Part shown: one piece after another, positions 1-11,333 of the stretch
How the letters are laid out: each line of letters starts with the position of its first letter
Position numbering within the stretch: position 1 is the stretch's first letter
Assembly: GCA_037126765.1 (NCBI GenBank)
Contig: JBBCBC010000034.1
Span: forward strand, 15,560,691 to 15,624,690
From: Stenogyne calaminthoides
Taxonomy: Eukaryota > Streptophyta > Magnoliopsida > Lamiales > Lamiaceae
Length of the DNA stretch: 64,000 nt
Direction of reading: 5' to 3'
Notes under the pieces: generated by a model
Database searches by the model: none
What the model saw: the letters and a program-made list of their open reading frames with translations, nothing else
What the model was told of the DNA's origin: nothing
Translations under genes and position numbers: made by a program

Positions 1-21
1 TTGGTTGACAATGGTACTTAC

Positions 22-56
22 AGGTCGCGAACAGTTTGATCAAAAGCCTTCTTCAT
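22..56 (-). CDS. Epsin (ENTH-domain clathrin adaptor), first coding exon, gene continues off the left edge
   Basis: The minus strand has an ATG at 56-54 followed by eleven codons and two bases reading MKKAFDQTVRDL, ending at a canonical donor (CT then GTAAGT, exon end at 22). This peptide matches the start of plant EPSIN2/EPSIN3-type proteins, where MKKxFxQTVRDL is followed by KREVNKKVLKVP of the ENTH domain. Epsins bind phosphoinositides and clathrin adaptors and help form trans-Golgi and endocytic vesicles. The acceptor upstream is clean (ATGCAG at 115-110), so 57-109 is the 5' UTR part of the same exon. Only 35 coding bases are in the window, so the call rests on twelve residues plus correct splice sites and a plant-type leader intron. 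The exact epsin paralogue cannot be told. An unrelated protein starting MKKAF is possible but less likely. Confidence 0.62.
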
Positions 57-785
57 TTCACCCTTGGCTTGAGAGAAGCTAATAAAGCTTACTCTTTTCA
101 AGTTATTGCCTGCATAGCCAAAAGACAAACAGTCATCACTCCCACAAAGCACAGCACTCTTCATCAAATCACAATTACAGATTTCAAGGCGACGCATACG
201 AATTTCTCAAATAAACACATCACAATTTCATCATTTCATTTGAATCAATAATCACAACAACAAAATCACACGAGATATGATCTATCAAAAATCCACAACC
301 AATCCTGATTAGCCAATTAACAGAAAGATCAAATTCAGAATACCGTCATAACAGAATAACAATGTGATAAAGCTCCAAAAATTCATTTCCAGAAAACAAA
401 CAATTCCACCGCGCGCAACCAGCAACACCAATTAAACCTAACATAGATCTAGAAATCCAACCACGGAGCAAAAAAAAGCTGAATTCCACACACATAACTC
501 AAACAAATCAGATCCAGAAACCATAACAAAACAGAAGATCTCGCCTCCCACAATAAACGCAACAACAACAAATCTCGAATTAAAAAAAAAAAAGATGACA
601 CCTCAGAAACTCACCGCCTCCTTCAAGCAACGGATCAGATCTGAAGAAATGCCGTTGATGGCCGTCGAGATCGATTGGGGGAGAATGAGGTGCGGAAAAG
701 GCGAAATGAAAGGAAAAGGAGATGCTCCGCAAAGAAAATTCGTCTTAGTTGAATAAAACGAGCTGTCTTTAGTTGGAAACACCAT
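57..785 (-). other. Leader of the epsin gene: 5' UTR exon, leader intron and UTR start of exon 2
   Basis: On the minus strand an untranslated first exon (roughly 785 to 615) ends GGAGGCG then GTGAGTTTC, a strong donor at 614-613. A 505-bp T-rich intron follows, typical of plant leader introns, and ends GGCTATGCAG at 110. Exon 2 begins at 109 and reaches its ATG at 56. The 60-codon reading frame inside the first exon has no protein-like content and is best read as leader. The transcription start is not visible and is placed near 770-785 by inference. Confidence 0.6.
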
Positions 786-798
786 TACTAATTATAGT

Positions 799-806
799 TA
801 TTATAT
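799..806 (-). promoter_or_regulatory. Possible TATA box of the epsin gene
   Basis: The minus strand reads ATATAATA here, just upstream of the inferred leader exon. The surroundings are AT-rich, so this could be chance. Confidence 0.3.
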
Positions 807-1180
807 CTCTTTTCATAATTACTTTGTGAAATAAATATAGGCAGTAGCAGTAAATAAATTAATTAGTTAATCGTAAATAAATACTTTTCTTTTATGGGAA
901 AAAATAAGTAATAGTGTTTGAAATGTTAAGATGTCGTTGGCGTGTTTGGCGGTGGGTGAAACTCCGAGTTGTTGACAGCGAAGTTTACACGTACAACAAT
1001 TTATTTTGGTGCCGTCAACAAACACGATGCATTCAGCCTTTAAATTTTTGTGTTCTAATTTAGACGTTACTTCCTCAAAATCGAGCTACATATATTATTA
1101 TTAAAATATACTTTCTTTTATTTATTTTTTAGACAAAAATTTGGGAGAACCCGAGTTTACCGTGAACTCAGTTTTTTTAT

Positions 1181-1299
1181 ATCACTGTTATATATAAATA
1201 TTATCACTGTTATACATAAAATTTATCACTGTTATGCACAAAATTTATCACTGTTATGCACAAAAATTATCATTGTTATGCACAAAAATTATCACCGTT
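1181..1299. repeat. Tandem array of about six ~20-bp units
   Basis: The phrase TTATCACTGTTATGCACAAA recurs about six times with small changes (TATATA, TACATA, TGCACA variants). It is a minisatellite in otherwise featureless AT-rich DNA. The flanking stretches 810-1,180 and 1,300-1,880 hold nothing else I can support. Confidence 0.85.
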
Positions 1300-1881
1300 T
1301 ATAATAGAGTTTCCTCACTCTAAGGTCTGAAAAAAAGACACATATTCTTTCTAGGACAATGTGTAAAAAAAAAACTTTAGTTCAAACTAGATACTAAGGC
1401 CAAGAACGTAATTTTGCACATCGTTATCAGAAAGAATAATATTCACTTTGCACCTTTAAAATAATTTTCCCTTATGTATATACCTGATTTACAAAAGCGT
1501 TACTTTTTTTTTTTAATATAAAAGATTATATTTAAGTTCTGATTTGATTATTCTTTGAAGTGAAATTAAAAAATAATAATATTAAAATGATTTTGCTAAT
1601 CAAGCTAGAATATATTTTGCCTATATGTATTTTACTAATAAAGTTTGTCTAGCTAGGTTTCAAATTTCATTCATCGAAAAAATGTTTTTGATAAATGCTT
1701 TGGTTTTGTTATACTACTATTTGATTATTGGATCGAGCTCCAGCAAATTTTTAACATTCAATATACGTTTGTATCAAAGTATTTTCTTGTCTTGCTAACA
1801 GAGAGATTCTTTTGTATTGTACAGGTTTGAGATTGAGTTTGATGATGTGTTGCATGTTCAAAAGGTGCCATATGAATATCG

Positions 1882-2665
1882 TTAATTGTATTAAGTGACA
1901 TTATGATGTAAATTTGATTTTAAATAATTGAGATAATATGTTAATTAATTATATTATTAATGTTATCTATTAATTGCCATAAATATGAGAAATTTACTTT
2001 TGGGTAAAAATTCTTGATTAAATATATTATAATTTCTTACTATATGTTAATTGAATCTATAATCAAAATAATCTGGATTTTTGTCATTATTGATTGTATT
2101 TGGTGATTTTTTTTAAAGATAAAGATGAATTCTATAAACGAGTAGAAGGAGTACTCGAATCCCGGAACCACACAAATTACAATTTATATGGTTACCACTC
2201 TAAATGATGGTAATCCCATGAATGAAAAAGAACAACAAAAGAGAGCGCATAATGTGATTGTATTAGGTGATATCGTGATGTGGAGTTGATTTAAAATAAT
2301 TGAGATAATATGTCAACTTATTATATCATTATTGTTATTAATTAATTGCCATGAACATGGAATTTTACTCTTGGCCAAAAACTCTTAATTATATGCATTA
2401 TAATTTCTTATTATATATATTGATTAAATCTATAATTAAGATAATCTGAGTTTTTTGTCATTATCGATTGTATTAGGCGGCATCATGATGTGAAGTTGAT
2501 TTAAAATAACTAAATTGATGTGTCAATTAATTATATCATTAATGTTATTAATTAATAGACATAAATATGCGAAATTTACATTTAGCTGATATTTTTTGAT
2601 TAAATACATTATAATTTTTTGTTATATGTTGATCAAATTTATAATTAAAATAACTAGATTTTAAA
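1882..2665. repeat. Three diverged ~200-bp repeat units
   Basis: Units at about 1,882-2,110, 2,253-2,467 and 2,468-2,665 share the same ordered phrases: GATTGTATTAGGTGA, TTTAAAATAATTGAGATAA, TAATTGCCATAAATATG, TATAATTTCTTATTATAT and ATAATCTG followed by TTTTTGTCATTAT. Units 2 and 3 are contiguous. Unit 1 is separated by about 140 bp holding other sequence (GAGTAGAAGGAGTACTCG). No coding sequence is visible. The stretch 2,666-3,147 is AT-rich with no supported feature. Confidence 0.75.
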
Positions 2666-3328
2666 AAAAAACCCAAGTCATGTGCAGGAATTATAACTAG
2701 TATAAGTTAGTAGCAGGAACTCGTCTAATACATGAGATCTAATGAAATGTTTAATATAGCAAGGTTTTGATGCAGGTGCATTGTGTAATTCAAGTGTATT
2801 TTATATATATGCAATTTATTTCATAAAAACGTGCAGCTCGTCCAAAATATGCAACTTGTTTTCTAGCATTAGTTGTACGTTTCAGTGTAAACATGTTATA
2901 TGTTTAAGTGCAATAAGTTACATATTTTAGTTGCACGATTCATCTGGTGTACATAAAATGTACTCGCTTAATATTTGAAATAATTTGCTAAGCCATTTTA
3001 TAAATAGGCATGATATTTTATGAAGATGTTTTTTTTTTTTAATAAAAACGAATCTTACATTTTCAAGCATCATAGATTTTCATATAAGAAATTCACACCT
3101 TTTTTTTTTTAAAGTACATAATTATTATCACTAATTCATTGGGATCGTGAATTAACATTAATTTTTTTTTTTTTTTTTTTTTGGAATCAATAAAATGTAT
3201 TCAACAGAAAAAGTCAGGAATATAAGACATATTGCAGACCTCAAGAGTACAAACTAGGTTTACATCTCAGATTAAAACATAAGAATACACCAATCCAAAG
3301 CAAAGCAATTAGAAGATACACTCACCAA

Positions 3329-4093
3329 TTATCTTACAGTCTCGCACACCAATCTGGGATTTACTAACCATGATCTAATCTGAGCCTCGCGAATTTTCTT
3401 AACGCGTACCGAGAGCGACGACCAGGAGCAAGCCTTGAAATCCTCCCAAGTTCTACAAGCGTTAGGAGCTTCCTCGTAAAAAATGCAATTGTTCCTTGTG
3501 TTCCAAATACTCCAAGTCAAACCGCACCACATAGTATGAGCGATCTTTGAAAGTTCACCAAAGCCGATCATTGAGCCGTGTTGAAGGAAATGTTTGATGG
3601 GTGCCGTCTGTGATGCTATGGAGAACTGCATCCACTGATAGAACCTCGACCACAAGTTCCGAGCGAACGAACAACGAAAGAAGAGGTGATCAACATTTTC
3701 GTCGGCCAAGTCACATAATTGGCAAACCGGGCTTCCCACCACCTGGGTAAAACCCCGAGAAATGAGGTTATCTTTGGTGGTAAGACGGCCTTTGAGAAGT
3801 TTCCAAATTAGTGCCTTGGCATGACGAGGGGCATAGCACCTCCACAGGCTGGAAAATGTCTTTATTTCAAGAGACATCACACCGGAAGATTGAGACGAGC
3901 CCACCAGAATCTTGTAGGTCGTACTAGTTTGATAGAGTCCATTGCTTGAATGTTTCCACCTCCAGCTATCCACCACATCTGTTAATGCAAGACAAAAGAA
4001 GATCGAACGAATTAGAATCTCTAGGAAGTAAATTTCATCTCCATCTAAATCCCACACCCATTCACCATCGATACATCTCCCCATGCTACTCAT
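3329..4093 (-). pseudogene. LINE C-terminal zinc-binding (zf-RVT) domain
   Basis: An open stretch of 254 codons contains the plant LINE zf-RVT pattern: SLWRCYAPRHAKALIWKLLKGRL, then CQLCDLADENVDHLFFRCSFARNLW and a WSIWNTRNNCIF tail. The Cys-Cys-His-Cys spacing is intact. It is the 3' end of ORF2 of the LINE and ends shortly before the poly-A tail. The 254-codon reading is a remnant rather than an independent gene, because the upstream part (4,094-4,675) is broken by frameshifts. Confidence 0.85.
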
Positions 4094-4675
4094 TCTCTCA
4101 TTTTTTGCTCACTCAACATATAGAGCCTATTGAATTTGAGACACAGTGACTCATTTTCTACCCACACATCTTTTCAAAAAACAGTGCACTCCCCACTACC
4201 CACCATCTTTTTAATCTCTCCCATCAGCCTCCTTTCTCCCTCTTCCCCATACAGCTCCACGATCTCCTTCCACCAACCTGAAACTGCTGCCCTACCCCCT
4301 CTCCTTACCCTATTACCTCCCTCATCATAATCATGCTCTAACCCCCATACTTTGACCTAATAACCCTCGCCCACAACCTCTCAGATTCATTAAAGAACCT
4401 CCACACCCACTTTCCAAGTAGCGCCCGATTAAAGACATCAAGATTTTTAATCCCAAGCCTCCCACTGGATTTATCTTTACAAACATCCCCCACTTAACCC
4501 AAGAAATTTAATGAACATTCTCAACCCCCCCCCAAAAAAAATTACGTTGAATACAAATAAGTTCTCTAAGGGTTCTTTTAGGAAGACGATAGAAGGACAG
4601 ACAATAAACCGGTATGACGGAGAGAAACACTTGAATCAGAGTTATTAGGCTTCCGAACGAAAGTTTCTTATCCTC

Positions 4676-5428
4676 CTACTTAGCCAATCTTTTACAGATT
4701 TTCTCAACTAATGGCGCCCAAGAATCAGCTTTATTATGAATGATGCCAACATTAATTCCAAGATAGGATAAAGTACCTGTACCAATAGAAAAACCAAGTA
4801 CCGAGGCCATAACATCAAAATTCACACTATCCAAATTATAACACCACAGGATGCACTTTCCGAAGTTCACACCAAGATCCGACATCAACTCAAAATTACG
4901 AAGGACATATTTAATGGCTCGGATGGTTCTCGAGCATACCTGGTCAGACAACAATAGTGACGTCTGCGTACTACAAATGAGACACCTTGACTTTCTAGGC
5001 CTCCACATCGATAGCTTCAAGAAGCCCGTTGCTCACTGCCCTATTTACCAAGAGATTCAGCCCCTCTGCAACAATGAGATAGAGGAACGGGGACAATGGG
5101 TCCCCTTGGCGAAGACCTCTTCCTAGTTTGAATTCTCCCGATTCGTCCAGTTCACGATAACCGAGGCCGACACCGAGGAAACACACTTCATAATCCATGC
5201 ATGCCATTTCGAATAGAAGTTTAACCCGATCATCATCTCATTAAGGAAGTCCCAACTCACAGAATCGTAAGCCTGTGCAAAGTCAACCTTGAAGATAACC
5301 CATTTCCCTTTTCTTTTCTTTATTTCATCAACAATCTCGTTCAAAACCACGATTCCGTCTGTAATTTTCCGCCCTCCAACAAAAGCTGATTGCGTTGCCG
5401 AGATGATTTGGTCCATAACCTTACTCAA
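4676..5428 (-). pseudogene. LINE reverse transcriptase remnant with damaged catalytic motif
   Basis: Three overlapping frames on the minus strand give successive RT blocks: QSAFVGGRKITDGIVVLNE with KVDFAQAYDSVSWDFL, then GRGLRQGDPLSPFLYLIVAEGL, then GVNFGKCILW with LSYLGINVG. The catalytic loop at about 4,955-4,980 reads a stop followed by YADV rather than QYADD. The second catalytic aspartate is therefore lost and a nonsense codon lies just before it. The copy cannot make active enzyme. Confidence 0.85.
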
Positions 5429-5450
5429 CGAAAAAATGAATTAACATTTA

Positions 5451-5958
5451 TTTTAGTTTTCATTTCGTGTCTCCATTTGCATCCACACCACACATAGTCG
5501 TGTATTTGTGTACTTCGCTTTCTTTCCCGGATCAAAATGGAACTACGTTGAAAAAATGGATAAAAGGATTGTTGTGCATTACCATAGTCAGTTTGGTCTC
5601 TCCCGAGTTTTATCCTATTTAAAAATAAGAGTAGCTCATTAAACCCACTCCTCCCAACCCAAGAATGAGATAAGTTTTTCTTTCAATTTGTTGTGCCACA
5701 CACTAAAATCTTTGGCATTTACCAATGGAATTTTAGGATTCTAATGGAAATTCAAACTGTTGGGGAAGATTATGATGGTATTCATCAATACTGTTGGAAT
5801 TTTTTTAGCCTTTTAAATTTCACTCACAATTCCCAACTCCAATTCAAGTCGTTTTAAATTTTCAGTGGAAATTCCATTTAATATGCTTTCTTGGAGTTGA
5901 ACCGTTGGAATTTTTGTTGAAAAAATTATTGAGTTTATGGTATGTTTATTTATTTTGC
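5451..5958. other. AT-rich spacer, no supported feature
   Basis: Between the LINE target duplication and the copia element I see only AT-rich sequence without splice-bounded open frames. Confidence 0.6.
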
Positions 5959-6257
5959 TTTTAGGTTAAAGTTTCCGTCTCCTATTTTTTTTTTCGATTT
6001 TATGAAATTGTACGCATAAATTTCTGGTAAAAAATTAATCTGGACTTATTAACTTGGTACCATGAGATTTAGGCTTCTAAGACACTTATTATTTTATTTG
6101 ATCATATACAAGCTTGTTATTCTTTCTCGATACCGTTGATAATTAAATTTTCTTAAATAGTCAACTTTAATCGAAAACTACGTCGAAATGATGGATTAGT
6201 TTGGCTTGCATAATGTCTTGCATTTAAAGAGTATTCATCTGATAATCTTCATCCATT

Positions 6258-7402
6258 ATGTCCACTACTATCAACGCAGGTTCATCAACAACAGCCCCTA
6301 CCGATAGCGGTCTACCGTCGCTTGTGGCGTTCAACACCACCTCTCAGGCGCCTCTCAAACTAACTTCCTCCAACTATATTGCTTGGAGCTTTCAGATACG
6401 TACGCTACTTTCCGGGTATGATCTATATAAATTTGTAGATGGATGATGACAAAACCTCTGCGAATCGAACATTGGTCGCACCAAGATCAGTTGATACTGA
6501 GCGCAATTATTGGCTCGATCACCCCCACCTTGATTTAATTCATCGTTGATGCCAACACTTCTCACAAGGCTTGGATGACCCTTGCCCCCATTTATGGTAA
6601 ATCGTCCAGGGGGCGTATTTTGGCCCTGAAAAATTGCATCCATAATCCTATCAAAGGCACTCGATCCATTACTGAATTTATGCTTGAAATCGAAGGAGTT
6701 ACTAATGAACTCGCACTCTATGGTGTGCTTAATGGCCTTGATGACTAATACAAGAATTTAAGTAATGCCATTCAAGCAAGGGACACTGCAATCAACTTTG
6801 ATGAATTACATGGCAAATTGCTCTCCTTAGAAGCCCAGATGGCTGCTGGTGCCGCCAATTCTGTCAATACCCCAGCAACGTCATTCTCGGCCAACACCAA
6901 TAATTACAGGCCACCTTTGAATTCTGGGCGTCCCTCACGGCAGCAGCCAAATTCTGGTCGGTTCTCGCAACAACAGCCATACCGTCCACCTCAGGCGTCT
7001 GGATCTCAGCAGCCTAACAACTCAGGATATACTCCGAAATCGTATCTTGGCCGATGTCAATTATGTGGTGTTCAGGGTCACTCAGCCCGTCGTTGCTCCG
7101 ATATTCAGTCCTATGTGCCAGCCCATCACTCAACTCGGCAGAATGCACCGGCTACGTACTCGTCGCCCTCAGTTCACACAGCAACATCTGCACCATCTAA
7201 CTCTGGTTGGATACTTGACTCTGGTGCTTCACATCAAATCACGACTGATCTTGCAAATCTATCTCTGCATACTCCCTATGATGGTCGTGACAATGTAGTT
7301 GTCGGTGATGGTAACAGTTTATATTACTCATACTGGACTTATGGAATTTTCTATTTAAATTCTCTTAAGTTTTCAAGGAAGTTACTTGTTCCATCTATGT
7401 AA
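6258..7402 (+). pseudogene. Copia-A gag and protease region
   Basis: The frame opens MSTTINAGSSTTAPT and continues into the plant copia gag signature PLKLTSSNYIAWSFQIRTLL, then stops at 6,445 with tandem TGATGA and resumes in other frames. A Gln/Pro/Ser-rich linker leads to a CCHC zinc knuckle (CQLCGVQGHSARRC, about 7,053-7,095). The aspartic protease follows (WILDSGASHQIT, catalytic DSG, about 7,206-7,241). Nonsense codons at 6,445 and 7,400 and frame changes show it no longer encodes a continuous polyprotein. Confidence 0.85.
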
Positions 7403-7477
7403 AAGAATTTATTATTAGTTTCTCAACTTTTCAAGCAGAATAATGTTACAGTTGTATTTTCTGCTTCTGATTTTCAG

Positions 7478-8157
7478 GTGAAGGATTGTCGTACGGGGAA
7501 TATTCTCCTTCGGGGTCCACACGCTAATGGATTGTACTTGTGGCCAGCTAATATTCAGCCTTCTGTTGCACCAGCTGCTCTCTCTTTGGTTAGACAACCA
7601 ACTCCTCTCTGGCATGCTAGACTTGGTCATCCATCAACCAAAATTTTAGATCATGCCCTATCTAGTCATCAATTGCCTTTTAATAAATCTGTTGGTTTTA
7701 GTTGTGATTCTTGTAAATGCATTAAGAGTCACAAACGGTCTTTTTCTGAATCTTCATTGACATCCGTTATGCCACTTCAATTAATATTTTATGATGTTTG
7801 GACATCTCTAGTTTTATCTTGTGATGGATTTAAATATTATGTGTTATTTGTTGATCACTATACTAAATATATCTGGTTGTACCCACTCAAAAGAAAATAT
7901 GATGTCTTACCCACTTTCATTGCATACAAAGCATTAGTGGAGACATTTTTCAAAGACAAAATTACCACATTGTACTCTGACAATGGTGGTGAATATCTAG
8001 CCCTTCGTCTTTTTTTAGTTGCTCATGGTATTTCTCATCTAACCACTCCACCACATACCCCTCAGCATAATGGTATCTCTGAAAGATGCCATTGTCACAT
8101 TGTTGATATTGGTCTTGCTCTACTACACCAAGCTTCAATGTCCCTCCAATAATGGTC
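7478..8157 (+). pseudogene. Copia-A integrase
   Basis: The open stretch carries the zinc-binding start WHARLGHPSTKIL with CDSCKCIKSHK. The catalytic core follows: a position reading FYDVWTSL where HTDVWGP is usual, then LYSDNGGEYL and a terminal glutamate in PQHNGISER. The first catalytic aspartate context is altered (YDVW) but the aspartate is kept. A stop follows LHQASMSLQ at about 8,150, after which integrase-like sequence continues in other frames to about 8,420 (YFINRLSKV, then FPWLHPYSTHKL). Confidence 0.85.
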
Positions 8158-8431
8158 TTATGTTATGTCTACGGCCACGTATTTCATAAATCGTCTTTCC
8201 AAAGTTGACCTTGCAGTGATCTCCTCCTTTCAGAAACTCTTCAACCATCCTCCAAACTTTTCCAAACTTCGTGTGTTTGGATGTTAGTGCTTTCCATGGC
8301 TACATCCATACTCCACTCACAAACTTACCCCTCGATCATAATCGTGTGTTTTCCTAGGGTACTCTCCCACTCAGAGTGCATATATCTGTCTGGGCGGTCT
8401 AACAAACTTTACATGTCTCGTCACGCGGAGT

Positions 8432-8926
8432 TTGTGGAACACATCTTTCCATTCTCTGTCTCCACACCCTTTGAGTCTTCTTTACCACCACCTGACACCT
8501 CCCTTATGCCTATCCCAACACCACCTCCAGTTCCCTGAAGTGCAAATCCCAGAGTCGTCTTCCCCCGGACATGATCCTTCACCAGACTCCCCAATACCAC
8601 CAGTGCCACCATCTCATCACCAAATGGTAACAAGATTTTCGCGTAACAATATTGTCAAACCAAATCCGAGGTATTGTCTCACATCCTCTCATTCAAATGA
8701 TATTGAACCAACAACTGTTTCACAGGCACCATCAGACCCAAATTGGCGTGATGCCATGTCCTCTAAGTTTGATGCTTTGTTGCGAAATGGTACGTGGGAT
8801 CTGGTTCCCACAAATGCTTCGCAGAATATGGTGGGTTGTAAATGGGTATTTCACATCAAAAAGAAACTAGATGGATCAATTGACAAATTCAAAGCCCATC
8901 TTGTAGCTAAAGACTTTCATCAGCGT
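8432..8926 (+). pseudogene. Copia-A reverse transcriptase, N-terminal part
   Basis: A Pro/Ser-rich linker is followed by WRDAMSSKFDALLRNGTWDLVP and GCKWVFHIKKKLDGSIDKFKAHLVAKDFHQR, the standard start of copia RT. The frame is cut at 8,926 by the gypsy LTR. The missing continuation is the block that begins PGIDYFETFSPVV at 33,272. Confidence 0.9.
8922..8926. repeat. Target duplication AGCGT, left copy, of the gypsy insertion
   Basis: AGCGT at 8,922-8,926 is repeated at 33,267-33,271, directly outside the two LTR ends. Removing the insert and one copy restores the uninterrupted copia RT frame, HQR followed by PGIDY. Confidence 0.95.
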
Positions 8927-9110
8927 TGTTGTATTCAGTTTATATTTTGGACCGAACGAACAATAATTCGGAGTTTGATCATACGAAGAAGACGATCAAA
9001 GCAAATAAACTAAGCAAGAGATTTTGTGACCCGGTTCGTCTGTGAAATAGACTACATCAGGGGGCGTCCAAGCCAGGTTTATGTATATTATGTATATGCT
9101 AAAGAGCTAA

Positions 9111-9745
9111 GGGCCCGATTGGTAGGGACTTATAACCCCTAAAAGGGATGGACTACTAAATTTGTAAATTGATTGGTAGCCTATAAAATAAACCCTCCGA
9201 CCCGGACATTATCAGCCGACACGCTATTGTTTATGTCTCGAATCACTGCTCACCTTATGTTGTTAATACCACCTCATACATGCTCTTAGAATTAACCCGC
9301 TTCTATAATATCATTTTTTCCATGTATACCCTTTTGAATAAAAACCCCCCACACATATATTGCCCTTGCTCCGCCTCGTTCTAGGAGAACCTTGGTTGCC
9401 GCCGCCGCCACCCTTGCTCCCCTGCTGCCGCTGCCCTTGCTCTGCCTCCGCCCTTGTTGCGACGTCTTTGCTCTGCCACCGCCTCTGGGGAACCATGGCT
9501 TGCTCCGTCGTCGCCAGGTTTCTTCAAGTTTGGGTAGAGTCTCTGGAATTTGAGTTTCTTCAAATTTGGGCATCTTCAATTTCGCTGGGTTTGTTCAAAT
9601 TTGGGTTTCTTTAATTTTGAGGCCACAGAGAGATGGGATTTCTTTAATGATGGTTGACACTCTCTGTTCGCCTATGTTTTTTTGAAAACAAACACCCCTT
9701 TAATCATATCATAGCAGCAAAGACATCTGGGGTTATTAAGACTTG

Positions 9746-9803
<58 letters not shown>

Positions 9804-10331
9804 TATACATGCATACTCCCTTCGATTCTTATATATTTTTCCATTTTTCTATTTCTGTTCTGGAATTTTGTTTCTTCAATTTGAGGAGTTTGAAGAGCCA
9901 AGACTTGCATTTTATCACTGCATATATGTAATTTTGTGGGTACTGCAGAATTTTAAGCTCCATTTTCAGAGAATGGTTTGGTTTCTCTGTCTAGAAAGAT
10001 GGAGGAATTTGCAGAGTGATAATGGTGGGAGAGAAGATTGTGGTGGGATGTAGTTGAGAATTTTGTCTTGGCCTTCCATGTTCTTGAATTATAATTTTTT
10101 ATGATACATTGAAATTGGGTATAAATTAAGTAGAAGGATAAATTGGTACTTTTAACATGTTAACTTTTTTAATATTTTATATTACTTTTAATACCTTCTA
10201 CCAATAACATATAATATTTAACACTCTCTTTTTAATAATTTATACCAATCAATTTTATATCATTTTTCCTCTTTAAAATAGTCTTGGCACTAATATTATA
10301 GCAATTTCAAAAGTGGGTACCAATCGAGCCC
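9111..10331. mobile_element. PIF/Harbinger-like nonautonomous DNA element inside the gypsy LTR
   Basis: Terminal inverted repeats GGGCCCGATTGGTA (left) and GGGCTCGATTGGTA (right, read inward) differ at one base of 14. The 3-bp duplication TAA at 9,108-9,110 and 10,332-10,334 and the GGGCCNGATTGGTA termini fit PIF/Harbinger and Tourist-type elements. The other gypsy LTR shows the empty site (GAGCTAAGATTTTTCC). The 1,221-bp body has no transposase. It contains a GC-rich segment (about 9,355-9,500) and a TA microsatellite. Confidence 0.9.
9748..9801. repeat. (TA)n microsatellite
   Basis: About 26 TA units in a row lie within the PIF/Harbinger-like element. Confidence 0.97.
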
Positions 10332-11333
10332 TAAGATTTTTCCATCCTTTACATTGCGTTATACAACTAATACTTATAGATTACAAATTATGTCAAAGAG
10401 CCTCATGGAAATTCTCGAGTGGCCCTCGGGGGCCGGCTGCTGGAAGAGCTATCTCGGGAAGGAAATCTCTCGACTTGGGGCGAGATCTTCGCTAACAGAT
10501 ACGCCTTCCATAGTTATCTCCTGGAAATCCTCTGCCTTGATTGTCACGAATCTATTCCATATCCACGACCTGCGACCACCTGTGGAGGTCACTGGCAGAT
10601 AGCCATTCTGGTTCGTTGGTCGGCGACCATGCTGTCTTGGAGGTCATTGCTATCCTGAGGAACCCTATGTGCAAGTCGCTCCCCGATCTGCCAATGGTGA
10701 ACGAGAGTGTAATACCCTTAAGTTGGACATTTTGATGGTCCAGGCATGGCTTCCTTTGGATTCTCCGGTGTCCGATCAATATTTGACCCGGGCGGACGGT
10801 GTATGGCGGGCTATGGGTTTTAACCCATCCCGAGAGTGGTTTTATCCTTGTTATAACAATTGTCCTCAAGTCGAGTTCGCGTGCTCGCATCAAGACTTTG
10901 GCTTGACCTGAGTTTCACCCGACTTGTGGTGAGTCGTTAAAGAGGGATCGTTGAGGGGAGTCGATATCCTTGGGCAGGCGAATTGTCGCCTTCGGCGTGT
11001 CAGTTTGACCTCGGATTTGCGGATTCGAATGATGGCGTGACAGGCCAATGACATGAGGCGCCGTGGGTCGCACCAATGGGGAGTCCCGGTGCCGTCCACT
11101 CGCGAATCTATGAGTTTATTTCTGGGTAGGGTCCGGATTTTGGCAGATTTGCAATTTGAACCCTACTTCTCCTTCTATAAATAGGCGGGAGTTTTTTAGG
11201 TTTTCGAAAGTGTTCCCCTCTGCAAATAATTTTCCTTCGTGCACTTTGCTCCTTTTGCCGGATTTTCAGAGTATTCCTAGCAACGATTCTTCTAAGGTAA
11301 AATTCTTACTTTTTCTCCGATTCTTCTTGTGTC

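Larger units (their letters stand above)
3161..5436 (-). mobile_element. LINE (non-LTR retrotransposon), 5'-truncated
   Basis: This minus-strand element ends in a poly-A tail (T-run on the plus strand, about 3,162-3,182). It is bounded by a direct repeat TGAATTAACATT at 3,148-3,159 and 5,437-5,448, the target duplication expected of target-primed reverse transcription. It starts inside the reverse transcriptase, so the first ORF and the endonuclease are missing, as is usual for LINE copies. It holds a decayed reverse transcriptase followed by a zinc-binding domain typical of plant L1 elements. Confidence 0.9.
8927..10858 (-). repeat. 3' LTR of the Tat element, enlarged by a PIF/Harbinger insertion
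   Basis: The LTR starts TGTTGTATTCAG and ends TTGTTATAACA. Without the 1,224 bp added at 9,111-10,334 it is about 708 bp, close to the 716 bp of the other LTR. The two copies align throughout: ATTTTGGACCGAACGAAC, then GTGACCCGGTTCGTCTGTG, and GTGTATGGCGGGCTATGGG near the end. Confidence 0.92.

Noticed and set aside
603..785. 60-codon frame on the minus strand as a protein
   Set aside because: It ends at a splice donor and sits where the leader of the epsin gene belongs; no protein signature.
8927..9110. The end of Copia-A RT read as a natural C-terminus (193-codon frame ending at 9,013)
   Set aside because: The last codons lie in the gypsy LTR; the true RT continuation is at 33,272.
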